Source: Falsochrobactrum tianjinense (GTDB lineage Bacteria; Pseudomonadota; Alphaproteobacteria; Rhizobiales; Rhizobiaceae). Taken from it: a stretch of DNA of 64,000 nt. The DNA is taken from contig NZ_JAHRVA010000008.1 in NCBI RefSeq assembly GCF_019100495.1, forward strand, positions 24,919 through 88,918. The letters are read 5' to 3'. This document shows positions 8,217 to 16,391 of the stretch, in pieces (within the stretch, counting starts at the first letter, position 1; every line of letters starts with the position of its first letter). The position numbers and the translations under genes were made by a program. The notes under the pieces were generated by a model, which worked only from the letters and a program-made list of their open reading frames with translations, had not been told where the DNA came from and searched no databases.

Positions 8217-8932
8217 GGCTTTTGCTCCTGTACATCAAGCATCAGTGCCGCTGTTTCATTGCTGACATCCACGCGACGACGGAACAACCACAGACCGAAC
8301 AGCATGTAGATGAAGCGAAAGAAGAAAGTGATGCAGATGTAGATAACAGCCACAGTCAGAAACGTTTCCAGGCTTCGGAATGTCTGGGACTCGATTGTCC
8401 CTGCCGCCATGGTCAGCTCATTTGCCGAAATGGCAGACACTATTGAAGTGCCAAGTAAAGTAAGAGTGAGCTGCCCGGTCAGCGCAGGGTAAACCACCTG
8501 CAAGGCAGGGACCAAAACGACATAGCGCATAACCTGTAACTGAGACATACCCAGCGCCAGCCCAGCCTGAATCTGGGTCTTTGGAATGGCAACCAAACCA
8601 GCACGGAATATCTCCGCTGAGTACGCACCCAAATTGAGAGATACGGCAAAAATAGCGGCCTGATTGGCATCCATTTTTATCCCAGTATAGGGCAAACCGA
8701 AATAAATCAGGAAAAGCTGAACCAGAAGCGGTGTATTGCGGAATGCTTCAACATAGACCGCGCCGATTTTCCTGCCCCAGCGTGGGCCATCGAAGCGTAG
8801 CAGAGCCACAGCAAGACCGATCGTAAGACCGATTGCGATTGCCTGCGCAGACAGAATTATCGTGTTGATTGTTCCGGTTACAAGCTCGGGAGACCGGGCT
8901 AAGACCGGAGCAAAGTCCATCTCATAGGCCAT
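8213..8932 (-). CDS. ABC transporter permease, HisMQ/GlnP family (first permease)
   Basis: 239 residues, five predicted membrane segments. It carries family landmarks EAFRNTPLLVQLFLIYFGLP (about 63-82) and the loop GMSQLQVMRYVVLVPALQ that contacts the ATPase. Forms a heterodimer with the product of the overlapping gene at 7560-8216. It is separated from the binding-protein gene by about 170 nt containing a hairpin at 9062-9085, an arrangement that usually gives more binding protein than permease. Confidence 0.9.
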   Translation of the reverse strand: MAYEMDFAPVLARSPELVTGTINTIILSAQAIAIGLTIGLAVALLRFDGPRWGRKIGAVYVEAFRNTPLLVQLFLIYFGLPYTGIKMDANQAAIFAVSLNLGAYSAEIFRAGLVAIPKTQIQAGLALGMSQLQVMRYVVLVPALQVVYPALTGQLTLTLLGTSIVSAISANELTMAAGTIESQTFRSLETFLTVAVIYICITFFFRFIYMLFGLWLFRRRVDVSNETAALMLDVQEQKP

Positions 8933-9061
8933 TGTGTTGATCTTTCAGAGTTAGCAGCGGCGCAGGATCGAGATTGCGAGATGCCGTAACGCTTTAACTT
9001 TTATGCTATTCTTTCGTCAGGCAGAGCCTTGCACAAAGAACACAGCATGAAGGAACAGGCA

Positions 9062-9085
9062 GTCGCATACATCGTGGCATGCGAC
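9062..9085 (-). other. Stem-loop 3' of the amino-acid-type binding-protein gene
   Basis: GTCGCAT (9062-9068) and ATGCGAC (9079-9085) form a 7-bp stem with a 10-nt loop, 21 nt past the stop codon at 9106 and within the operon. There is no U-tract, so it is more likely a 3'-end stabiliser than a terminator. Confidence 0.45.
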
Positions 9086-9105
9086 GCCGTTCAAAGAGAA
9101 AAGAC

Positions 9106-9918
9106 TTAGAAAGTCGGCAGTTTTCCACCCGGAATAGGTCCGCCAATCCACTTCTCGTGGAGTTCATTCAGACGACCCGTCACTTCCTGATAATAGATGA
9201 AGTTGTTCAACCACTGATGAAGCTCGGTAGAGCCCTTGCGGGTTGCCATCGACCAATAGAGCGTGAAGATCGGCAGGTCTATTTTGATCTCCAGATTGGT
9301 GAGGTTGCGTTTTTTGATGATATCTTCAGCAACGGTTGCAACCGCTGCAGTCGCATCGACCTGTCCTGAAATGAGAGCCTGCATCGCAAGGGCATCGTCA
9401 TCAAAGCGTACAACTTCTAGCCCTTCAATACCGTAGCCGCTAACCGCTACATCCTGAGTGCTTCCCTTCGGCACTGAGATGCGCTTTCCAGCCAAATCCG
9501 GCAGAGTTTCAATTTTCATATCCTTGGCAGCAATGAAACGCATTTCATAAGCGCCATAAGGATTGGTCATCAGGAATGTCTTTGCGCGTTCAGGCGTCGC
9601 CGTCATCTGCGCAATCAGAAGATCTACGCGACCCGACTCCAGCGCTGCCGAGCGGGAGGCATTATTGACAGGCACAACTTCAAGATTAACGCCAAGCGCC
9701 TTTGCTGCATCGCGTGCCACATCGACGAGAAAGCCATCGGTCTTACCGCTAACATCGACGGTATCGTAGGGCGGAATACCCGTGAGAACACCGATCGTGA
9801 CGGTACCTTTTGCAGTAATATCCGACAGAGATTGCGCAATCGCCGATGACGCACCCATGCAAATGGCAGACGCGAAAGATGCCGCGAGTGCAAACCGCCT
9901 GAACAGTTTCGTAATCAT
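9106..9918 (-). CDS. Amino-acid-type ABC transporter substrate-binding protein (SBP family 3)
   Basis: 270 residues from the ATG at 9918, preceded by GGAGG; an upstream in-frame start at 9948 is not supported. A Sec signal peptide (KLFRRFALAASFASAICMG...SAIA, about 1-28) is followed by the mature domain SLSDITAKGTVTIGVLTGIPPYD. DLLIAQMTATPERAKTF (about 115-130) contains the conserved ligand-binding threonine/arginine region of family 3 proteins. Periplasmic; delivers substrate to the 8213-8932/7560-8216 permease pair. Family 3 proteins bind amino acids, opines or small carboxylates; the neighbouring aldolase and dehydrogenase argue for a carboxylate or hydroxy-acid. Confidence 0.9.
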   Translation of the reverse strand: MITKLFRRFALAASFASAICMGASSAIAQSLSDITAKGTVTIGVLTGIPPYDTVDVSGKTDGFLVDVARDAAKALGVNLEVVPVNNASRSAALESGRVDLLIAQMTATPERAKTFLMTNPYGAYEMRFIAAKDMKIETLPDLAGKRISVPKGSTQDVAVSGYGIEGLEVVRFDDDALAMQALISGQVDATAAVATVAEDIIKKRNLTNLEIKIDLPIFTLYWSMATRKGSTELHQWLNNFIYYQEVTGRLNELHEKWIGGPIPGGKLPTF

Positions 9919-10027
9919 GATTTCCTCCAGCTTTATTTGTCCAAGCACGTTCCCTATGGCGCTTCGACTTTCCTTCTGCAGCGTCCTTCAAGTGCGCTGA
10001 ACCGCATTAAGTAAACACAGCATCTGT

Positions 10028-10056
10028 CATATGACTTATGTCATAAGTTTAGTCAA
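10028..10056 (-). promoter_or_regulatory. Promoter of the importer operon with embedded GntR operator
   Basis: On the minus strand -35 TTGACT (10056-10051), 17-nt spacer, -10-like CATATG (10033-10028). The inverted repeat TATGAC-N4-GTCATA (10030-10045) sits in the spacer and -10 region. It differs from the 5055-5070 palindrome in only one of its 16 positions, so the same GntR repressor should bind both. Confidence 0.65.
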
Positions 10057-10211
10057 GCCAAATTTCTAATTTTAGCTTCCCAATACAGGGGCGATAATAA
10101 GAACCACACGGCATGAGCTGGTGCCGGAATCTTGGCTTTGGAGGGTATCGCCAGATCTGGATGGTGCCCCTTTGGCAAGTGGCTAAAGAGAGATGAATAC
10201 AGAGCGGTCGA

Positions 10212-10385
10212 GTGCAGTCATATCTCCGGCCTTTTGTGCGGCCTTTTACGATGCCGCTGGCCCTGATGTTATCCGCCTGATCAGATATCTATCAAGCTGG
10301 CACGCTTTCATGCGCAAGACAGCACCACGGATTCTTCTGATTATGCGGTCCGTTCAGCTATGTCTTTTCATCAAGTCATAGTCAC
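10212..10385. repeat. Dispersed repeat, copy A (about 174 bp)
   Basis: Aligns along its whole length, by eye at roughly three quarters identity and almost without gaps, with 56144-56317. Shared blocks include CCGCTGGCCCTGATGTT, ATGCGCAAGACA and CGGATTCTTC. Neither copy keeps a clear reading frame. Each copy sits beside transposase relics (IS6 here, IS110 and IS6 at 56 kb), so it is probably the remnant of a mobile element; its identity is unknown. Confidence 0.7.
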
Positions 10386-10435
10386 ACACCAAAGAGTACT
10401 TCGGTGCAGAGGTTTGTAAAATATTTCAGGTTATG

Positions 10436-10640
10436 CGGTTAGCTGATAAAGCGGTGATCTTGTTCAAGGATATTATTGAGATACTTGATCTGAAGGATTT
10501 CAGGATCGTATTGGCGACCTGTAGGCCAGCAAGATTTGCTCTACTTTTGTCAATGACTACTTTTTGCGGAACGCCGTTAGTTGCCATAGCCTTTTTAAAA
10601 AGCCGGCGCGCTGCAGCCAGCTACAAACACAAGTCACAGC
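10436..10640 (-). pseudogene. IS6-family transposase relic
   Basis: Minus-strand translation gives AAARRLFKKAMATNGVPQ then VVIDKSRANLAGLQ and, after a deletion/frameshift, ILQIKYLNNILEQDHRFIS. These are the region around the second catalytic Asp (VIDKSRAN) and the catalytic Glu motif (YLNNILEQDH) of IS6-family DDE transposases. The N-terminal part is missing and the ends are eroded, so no functional element remains. A plus-strand frame crossing it (10433-10813) is therefore not considered a gene. The rest of 9957-10774 holds the promoter described above and the dispersed repeat; nothing else was recognised. Confidence 0.75.
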
Positions 10641-10774
10641 TCATCATATACATCGCCTGCCTGCACTTTCGTGCTCCTGGCGCCTCTGTCCCGCATGGTC
10701 GCACCATACGCCACAATCAGAAAAATCACAGCCAAACGGCGGCACCAAGGATCTTATACCAGTTACAATTACAA

Positions 10775-12100
10775 TTAAAATTCAGCGACCTTGCCCCATG
10801 CACTATGGTTTAACCGTTCAGGCTGATAAGGAATTGGATCAACAATTGGCTCACGTCCTAAAATTACATCGGCAATCATGTGCCCCGCACCGGGACCAAT
10901 CCCAAATCCGTGCCCGCTAAAACCTGCCGCCAGAATGAACCCAGGAACGGTTTCGATCTCGCCAATTGCCGGCACGCCATCCGGCGTACTGTCGATGTAA
11001 CCCGCCCAACGATTTGCAATCGGTGTTTTTGACAGTTCGGGCAATAGATCACGCGCTCTCTGATAAGTAAGCCTGATCTGTCCCTCATCAGGCCTAGGAT
11101 CAAGAATGCGATTTCTTTCCATAGGCGTAATCTTATCCAAGGACCATTTGCTCAACGTTTCGTGCCCAGAACACCAGCCTTGAATGCCGCCGGGGGCAAG
11201 ACTACGCCAGCGACGCGTGAACATCGGTATGAATTCACGGCTGAAACGCAATTGTTGTGGTGTAATATCCACACGCGCCCGTCCGCTGATTGCAAGCGTA
11301 TATCCGCCGTCAAAACGTCGGGTGAGTGACACTTGTGATGTGTGCAAAGCATCTGGCAAACCAACTGCACCAGGTGCAACCGAAAGGATCGATGCGCGAA
11401 CGGCGGCTTGTGGAAAACGGATACCAAGCTGATGGCAAAAGGAAGACGCCCATGCACCACCCGCCATCACCACAGTTTTCGTGCGAATAGTGCCTGCCTC
11501 GGTTACAACGCCACTCACACGACCACCACTCAGTTCAAGACCCCGCGCTGCGCAATTCTGATGCACCGTTCCGCCAGCGGCCATGATGCCACGAGCCACA
11601 ACCGGAACAGCACGCGACGGATCCGCAATACCATCCGTCGGCGAGAAAACGCCGCCTTTCCAGGTGCGTCCTGCCGCTTTGCCACGTTGGGTAGCCTCGG
11701 AAGCGCTTAGCATATGGGTCGTAACACCCACAGACTTTGCAAAATCACGCCACCGTGCCCAGCCTGCAATTTCGCCTCCATCCTGAGAGAGATAAAGAAG
11801 ACCGCAACGACGAAATCCGGCATCTTCGCCTGTTTCCTCTGCGATTTTGTCCCAAAGTTCCAGACTTTTGGTCGCTATAGGGAGTTCACGTGCATCGCGG
11901 TTCTGCTGCCGGCACCAGCCCCAGTTACGGCTCGACTGTTCCGCTGCAATCCGCCCCTTTTCGAGCAGAGCGACTTTCACACCACTCCGCGCAAGGTAAT
12001 AGGCTGTAAACACGCCCACAACGCCACCACCAATGACAACTACATCAGCCTCTTCGGGCAAAGTCGGGTTTGTTTCGATGTGCAATAGGGGTGCGGACAT
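10775..12100 (-). CDS. FAD-dependent oxidoreductase, D-amino-acid dehydrogenase (DAO/DadA) family
   Basis: 441 residues. The FAD-binding dinucleotide fold is near the N-terminus: ADVVVIGGGVVGVFTAYYLARSG (GxGxxG at about 24-29) ending with the ribose-binding Glu in LLEKG. SSRNWGWCRQQ (about 56-66) is typical of this subgroup. The C-terminal GFILAAGFSGHGFGIGPGAG motif (about 390-410) closes the FAD site. Family enzymes oxidise D-amino acids or secondary amines to imines with electrons passed to FAD and then oxygen or the membrane chain. Divergent from an Lrp/AsnC regulator (12338), the same pairing seen for dadA/dadR-type loci. Substrate unknown; one of three DAO proteins in the window. Confidence 0.88.
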   Translation of the reverse strand: MSAPLLHIETNPTLPEEADVVVIGGGVVGVFTAYYLARSGVKVALLEKGRIAAEQSSRNWGWCRQQNRDARELPIATKSLELWDKIAEETGEDAGFRRCGLLYLSQDGGEIAGWARWRDFAKSVGVTTHMLSASEATQRGKAAGRTWKGGVFSPTDGIADPSRAVPVVARGIMAAGGTVHQNCAARGLELSGGRVSGVVTEAGTIRTKTVVMAGGAWASSFCHQLGIRFPQAAVRASILSVAPGAVGLPDALHTSQVSLTRRFDGGYTLAISGRARVDITPQQLRFSREFIPMFTRRWRSLAPGGIQGWCSGHETLSKWSLDKITPMERNRILDPRPDEGQIRLTYQRARDLLPELSKTPIANRWAGYIDSTPDGVPAIGEIETVPGFILAAGFSGHGFGIGPGAGHMIADVILGREPIVDPIPYQPERLNHSAWGKVAEF

Positions 12101-12260
12101 GTGCAGGGCTCCAGTGTTTGGAATATCCTAATGCCCCAAGCGCCAAGGCGTGTGTCGGAGTTTGCATTTACACAGAATTTCATATGGTTTGCTGCGGTTC
12201 CAACAGGCGATTATTGCGTTAAAACTCTGTCTGGTTCCATGCTGCACTGAATATGGAGGA

Positions 12261-12288
12261 CCGCAAATGCTACGATTGCAGCTTGCGG
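12261..12288. promoter_or_regulatory. Candidate Lrp-type operator
   Basis: CCGCAA (12261-12266) and TTGCGG (12283-12288) face each other across 16 nt, in the intergenic region between the divergent DAO and Lrp genes. A suggestion only; no consensus for this regulator is known to me. Confidence 0.3.
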
Positions 12289-12337
12289 CGAAAATGATAA
12301 TAATCCTAATTCAGAGTACCGAATGAGTGGTTTTACT

Positions 12338-12814
12338 ATGAAACTAGACAAGATCGACATCAAGATTCTATCTGAAATGCAGAAGAATGGGCGGATAACC
12401 AATGTCGAACTTGCCGAACTCGTCAATCTGTCACCTAGCCCATGTCTGATGAGGGTGAAAAAACTTCAGTCTGAAGGCTATATCACCGGATATTCGGCAC
12501 AGATTAACGTCTCAAAACTGGGCCAGACGCTGACTGTATTCACCGAAGTCACGCTCAAAAACCACCGGCAGATCGATTTCGCACGTTTCTTGGCAACGGT
12601 GGAGAAGATCGATTCCGTTATCGAATGCCATCTCGTCTCAGGCGGTTACGATTATCTTGTGAAATTCGTCACCGCGGGAATCGTCGAATATCAGACGATC
12701 ATGGAACGCCTGATCGATATGGATGTAGGCATTGATAAGTATTTCAGCTTCGTCGTGCTCAAATCACCGATTGTAAAAGCACATCTCCCGCTCGACGTGA
12801 TGTTCACCGAATAG
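12338..12814 (+). CDS. Lrp/AsnC-family transcriptional regulator
   Basis: About 158 residues from ATG 12338 (MKLDKIDIKILSEMQKNGR), the usual family start; an ATG 15 nt upstream adds five residues. The N-terminal helix-turn-helix reads NVELAELVNLSPSPCLMRVKKL (about 22-43). The RAM ligand domain follows, with the VIECHLVSGGYDYLVKF segment (about 100-116) where effectors bind in Lrp/DadR homologues. Probably controls the divergent DAO gene in response to an amino acid. Its 3' end lies 10 nt from the end of the convergent ABC ATPase gene. Confidence 0.92.
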   Translation: MKLDKIDIKILSEMQKNGRITNVELAELVNLSPSPCLMRVKKLQSEGYITGYSAQINVSKLGQTLTVFTEVTLKNHRQIDFARFLATVEKIDSVIECHLVSGGYDYLVKFVTAGIVEYQTIMERLIDMDVGIDKYFSFVVLKSPIVKAHLPLDVMFTE

Positions 12815-12824
12815 AGCTAAAAAC

Positions 12825-14486
12825 TCAGCTTCTGGTGAACTCACGTACCAACTCGGGGTCTTGCTCAAGACCATCGAGCCATGCCGTATCAAGCTTTGGC
12901 ACTGACGAGAACAACAGCCGTGAATAAGGATGGCTGGCTGTGCTGCCCATCATATCAGGGCTCAGCTGCTCAACCTTTTTACCTGCGTACATCACAACAA
13001 CTTTATCACAGATCGCACGGACCGTGGAAAGATCATGGCTGATGAAGAGATACGACAACGACAATTCGCGTTGCAGTTCTTTCAGCAGATCGATAATGGC
13101 CGCAGCAACAACCGTATCGAGCGCCGATGTGATTTCATCGCAGATGATCATCTTGGGATCAGCTGCCAGCGCTCTTGCGAGATTAATGCGTTGTTTTTGT
13201 CCGCCGGAAAGCTCGCCGGGCCTGCGGTAGCGCATATTGCGAGGCAAACGCACCATATCGAGCAACTGATCGATTCTGGCTTCCCGACTTTTGCTGTCCA
13301 TCCCGTGATAGAAAGTCAGTGGACGCGCCAAAATATCGGCAATCGATTTGGCTGGATTGAGTGCGGTATCGGCAAACTGGAAAACAATCTGCAATTCACG
13401 CAACTGCTCGCGGCTGCGATGGCGCAAGTCGCTCTGCATTTCCTTGCCTTCAAACAGTATCTTTCCACGCGTAGCGGGTAAGATACCAGCAATGACACGG
13501 GCGAGTGTGGACTTACCACAACCCGACTCACCAATAATGCCGAGGTTCTGTCCGCGCGACAATTCGAGGCTGACATTATTGACAGCAATCATGGCTGGTT
13601 CGCCAGACGTTCCGACCATGCCATAACCGGCGAGCACGTTATCAACCACCAGTAACGGTAATGGCGCTTGCGTCTCTGCAACCTCGGGCCGTGCATAGAC
13701 GACAGGCTCAAATGCTGCGAGGAGTTCCTTGGTATATGGGTGCTGCGGGCTGTGCAGTATCTCTTGCGTGGAACCCACTTCCTGTATCTCCCCGCCTTTC
13801 AGCACAACGATGCGGTCTGCGATTTGAGCCACCACTGCCAGATCGTGCGAAACATACACGCCCGCGATATGCTTCTCTTTCATCACTGATTTGAAAGCAC
13901 GCAGGACTTCGATCTGAGTCGTCACATCAAGCGCCGTCGTTGGCTCATCGAAGATCACCAGCTTGGGATCGCCAATAAGCGCCATTGCCGCTGAAAGCCG
14001 CTGCAACTGCCCGCCCGACACCTGATGCGGATAGCGGTCGCCAATTGTTTCTGGATTTGGCAAGGCAAGCGCCTTGAACAGTTCAATCGCCTTCTTGCGC
14101 GCCTTTTCCTTTGACATCAGCTTATGAATCTTCGTCACCTCGATGACCTGATCCAGAATACGATGCGCGGGATTAAAAGAAGCTGCCGCACTCTGCGGCA
14201 CATAGGAAATTTCCGTTCCACGTTTGCGCGCTCGTTTGCGCTCGGAAAGAGTGACAATATCCTGTCCGCCAACAGAGATATTGCCACTTACGATACCGCA
14301 ACCCGGACGGGTGTACCCCATCAACGTCAACGCAATCGTAGTCTTTCCCGAACCGCTCTCACCGATAAGAGCGACGATTTCACCTTCAGCAATTTCAAAA
14401 CTGACATCACGAATGATCTCAACTTTGCGCCCTGAATCAGTTTTGGCGTCGACACGAAGGTTTTTGATCTCAACAAGATTGCTCAT
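12825..14486 (-). CDS. Peptide/nickel-type ABC transporter, fused double ATP-binding protein (DppD-DppF)
   Basis: 553 residues with two complete nucleotide-binding domains in one chain. Domain 1: Walker A GESGSGKTT 42-50, signature VSGGQ 156-160, Walker B VIFDEP about 177-182. Domain 2: Walker A GESGCGKST 319-327, signature LSGGQ 426-430, Walker B MIICDE about 446-451. Separate DppD and DppF subunits are more usual; the fusion also occurs in rhizobial and GsiA-like systems. The linker (about 255-290) carries the HPYTKELLAA motif of oligopeptide ATPases. Last gene of the minus-strand operon starting at 20574 or 18002; abuts the permease gene without a gap. Confidence 0.93.
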   Translation of the reverse strand: MSNLVEIKNLRVDAKTDSGRKVEIIRDVSFEIAEGEIVALIGESGSGKTTIALTLMGYTRPGCGIVSGNISVGGQDIVTLSERKRARKRGTEISYVPQSAAASFNPAHRILDQVIEVTKIHKLMSKEKARKKAIELFKALALPNPETIGDRYPHQVSGGQLQRLSAAMALIGDPKLVIFDEPTTALDVTTQIEVLRAFKSVMKEKHIAGVYVSHDLAVVAQIADRIVVLKGGEIQEVGSTQEILHSPQHPYTKELLAAFEPVVYARPEVAETQAPLPLLVVDNVLAGYGMVGTSGEPAMIAVNNVSLELSRGQNLGIIGESGCGKSTLARVIAGILPATRGKILFEGKEMQSDLRHRSREQLRELQIVFQFADTALNPAKSIADILARPLTFYHGMDSKSREARIDQLLDMVRLPRNMRYRRPGELSGGQKQRINLARALAADPKMIICDEITSALDTVVAAAIIDLLKELQRELSLSYLFISHDLSTVRAICDKVVVMYAGKKVEQLSPDMMGSTASHPYSRLLFSSVPKLDTAWLDGLEQDPELVREFTRS

Positions 14487-15344
14487 TCATTCGCTCCTGT
14501 CGCGGATCTTCTGCGGAAGATTGTCGATCAGCAAATTGACGCTGATTGTGAGGCTCGCAATGGCAATGGACGGAAACACAACTGCAGGTGCTGCAAAAGA
14601 CAGCCCGCCGATGTTTTCTTTAACCAGTGCCCCCCAATCGGCAAATGGCGGCTGCACACCCAGACCAAGAAAGGACATGCTCGACAAAAGCAGAACGATA
14701 AAGACAAAACGTAAACCAAAATCGGCAAGAACCGGCCCGATAATGCCCGGCAGTATCTCGGAACGAATGAGGTAGCCGATCTTTTCTCCTCGCGCACGAG
14801 CCACGGTCACATAATCCATGGTGTTGATGTTGATCGCAAGCGCGCGTGCAAAGCGATAACTGCCGGGCGTGTAGATCGCTGCCATCGTGATAATCAGGAT
14901 GGGGATCGACGAGCCTACGCCAGCAACGATAACGAGCGCCAAAATTTTGCTTGGGATGGATGTCAGCGCATCAAGAAAACGACTTAAAGCTGAATCAAAC
15001 CACCCGCCAATAACAGCCGCTGTCATGCCCAGCGTCACACCAAAGAAACAGGCGAGGAAAACGGCGGCGAGTGAAATTCCGACAGTAAAGCGTGCGCCGT
15101 AGATAATGCGCGAAAGCATATCACGGCCCAGATAATCCGTACCAAGTGGAAACTGAGCACTTATGGGGCCGAAGAAATCGAAATCAACGATTTCGCCAAT
15201 CGGATGCGGTGCGATCCAGGGCGCAAAAATAGCGACCAGTGCCCAGCACAGAATAACCAGAAAGGAGAAAGCACCGACCAGATTGATTTTGTAACCGAAG
15301 CGCGGGGACTTTGCCTTTCCCTGATTTGAAACGGAAGCAGTCAT
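14487..15344 (-). CDS. Dipeptide-type ABC transporter permease (DppC family)
   Basis: 285 residues, six membrane segments including an N-terminal one (about 22-46), the DppC/OppC pattern. FPLGTDYLGRDMLSRIIYGAR (short segments of which are the family hallmark) at about 70-90 precedes the permease core; the ATPase-contact loop is around YVTVARARGEKIGYLIRSEILP (about 178-198). Two nt separate it from the DppB-type gene. Partner of the 15347-16303 permease. Confidence 0.92.
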   Translation of the reverse strand: MTASVSNQGKAKSPRFGYKINLVGAFSFLVILCWALVAIFAPWIAPHPIGEIVDFDFFGPISAQFPLGTDYLGRDMLSRIIYGARFTVGISLAAVFLACFFGVTLGMTAAVIGGWFDSALSRFLDALTSIPSKILALVIVAGVGSSIPILIITMAAIYTPGSYRFARALAININTMDYVTVARARGEKIGYLIRSEILPGIIGPVLADFGLRFVFIVLLLSSMSFLGLGVQPPFADWGALVKENIGGLSFAAPAVVFPSIAIASLTISVNLLIDNLPQKIRDRSE

Positions 15345-15346
15345 AG

Positions 15347-16303
15347 TTATCGCAACCTCGGGTTTGAAACGATGGCAATGAGGTCCGCTATCGTGATGAG
15401 CAGAAGATAGCCAAAGCAGAAGATCATCGCGCAGGTTTGGATTAGCGGCAGATCACGCGTCGCGACAGCATCAAGCATCAGCTTGGCTATGCCGGGATAA
15501 TTAAAGATGGTTTCAACGATAATTACGCCGCCAAGCAGGTAGGATAACGACAGCGCAACCGCATTGACAATTGGTCCAAGCGCATTGGGGAGCGCATGAA
15601 CCATCACTATCCGGCTGCGTGATGCTCCCTTGAGAAGCGCCATTTCAACATAGGGGGTGTTGAGTGTCTCAAGCACGGCTGCGCGCGTCATACGGATCAT
15701 CTGCGCAGAAATCACAAAACTAAGCGTGATAACCGGCATGGCAAAGACTTTCAGAAGACCTATAAAAGATGTAACCTCATTGGCCATCGACAGCGCGGGC
15801 AGCCAGCCAAGATAAACGGCAAACACAATCACGGCGATGGTCGCGACCATAAATTCGGGAACCGAAATTACCGAGATTGTGATGATGGAAACCACGCGAT
15901 CATAAACGGTGCCGCGCATGATGGCCGCAGTGATACCGAGAAACAGCGCAACCGGCACCGAAATCGCAGCAGTGACGCCTGCAAGTTTGAGCGAATTCAT
16001 AAGTCTGTTGCCGATCAGATCGGCAATCGGCATATTATTGGCATAGGATACGCCAAGATCGCCTGTGAGCAGATTTCCCAGCCAATAGATGAAGCGCAGG
16101 AAGGCTGGCTGGTCGAGATTCATGGCGTGACGAAGCCCGGCAACAGCCTCTGGCGTTGCCGCCTGCCCGAGAAGAATTTCAGCCACATCACCCGGCAGCA
16201 TCGCCGTCGCAAAGAAAATCGTAAAGGCAACGATAAGAAGCGTGACGAATGCAACGACGAGGCGTTTGGCGATGAGATTCAGCAATGGCGACTTAATGGT
16301 CAT
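15347..16303 (-). CDS. Dipeptide-type ABC transporter permease (DppB family)
   Basis: About 318 residues from the ATG at 16303 (MTIKSPLLNLIAKR), preceded by GGGG; an ATG at 16315 is also possible. Six membrane segments. The periplasmic N-terminal region contains LDQPAFLRFIYWLGNLLTGDLG with the GDLGxSY landmark of DppB/OppB proteins. The loop ALLKGASRSRIVMVHALPNA (about 225-245) contacts the ATPase. First permease after the binding-protein gene, from which it is separated by a long perfect stem-loop. Confidence 0.92.
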   Translation of the reverse strand: MTIKSPLLNLIAKRLVVAFVTLLIVAFTIFFATAMLPGDVAEILLGQAATPEAVAGLRHAMNLDQPAFLRFIYWLGNLLTGDLGVSYANNMPIADLIGNRLMNSLKLAGVTAAISVPVALFLGITAAIMRGTVYDRVVSIITISVISVPEFMVATIAVIVFAVYLGWLPALSMANEVTSFIGLLKVFAMPVITLSFVISAQMIRMTRAAVLETLNTPYVEMALLKGASRSRIVMVHALPNALGPIVNAVALSLSYLLGGVIIVETIFNYPGIAKLMLDAVATRDLPLIQTCAMIFCFGYLLLITIADLIAIVSNPRLR

Positions 16304-16330
16304 GCGCGGCCCCATTCTCGGGTAAGATAG

Positions 16331-16366
16331 TCAGTTCAGGCAAAATCAATGTTTTGCCTGAACTGA
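16331..16366 (-). other. Perfect 15-bp stem-loop between the peptide-binding-protein and permease genes
   Basis: TCAGTTCAGGCAAAA (16331-16345), loop TCAATG, TTTTGCCTGAACTGA (16352-16366). It lies 25 nt after the binding-protein stop and ahead of the permease start. No U-run follows on the minus strand, so it most likely protects the upstream mRNA from 3' decay, raising binding-protein output relative to permease, rather than ending all transcription. Confidence 0.7.
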
Positions 16367-16391
16367 ATAAGCGAAATAACCTGACGAACGA

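Noticed and set aside
10433-10813. 126-codon plus-strand frame in the region after the amino-acid importer
   Set aside because: The opposite strand clearly encodes an IS6 transposase remnant, so this is a chance frame.
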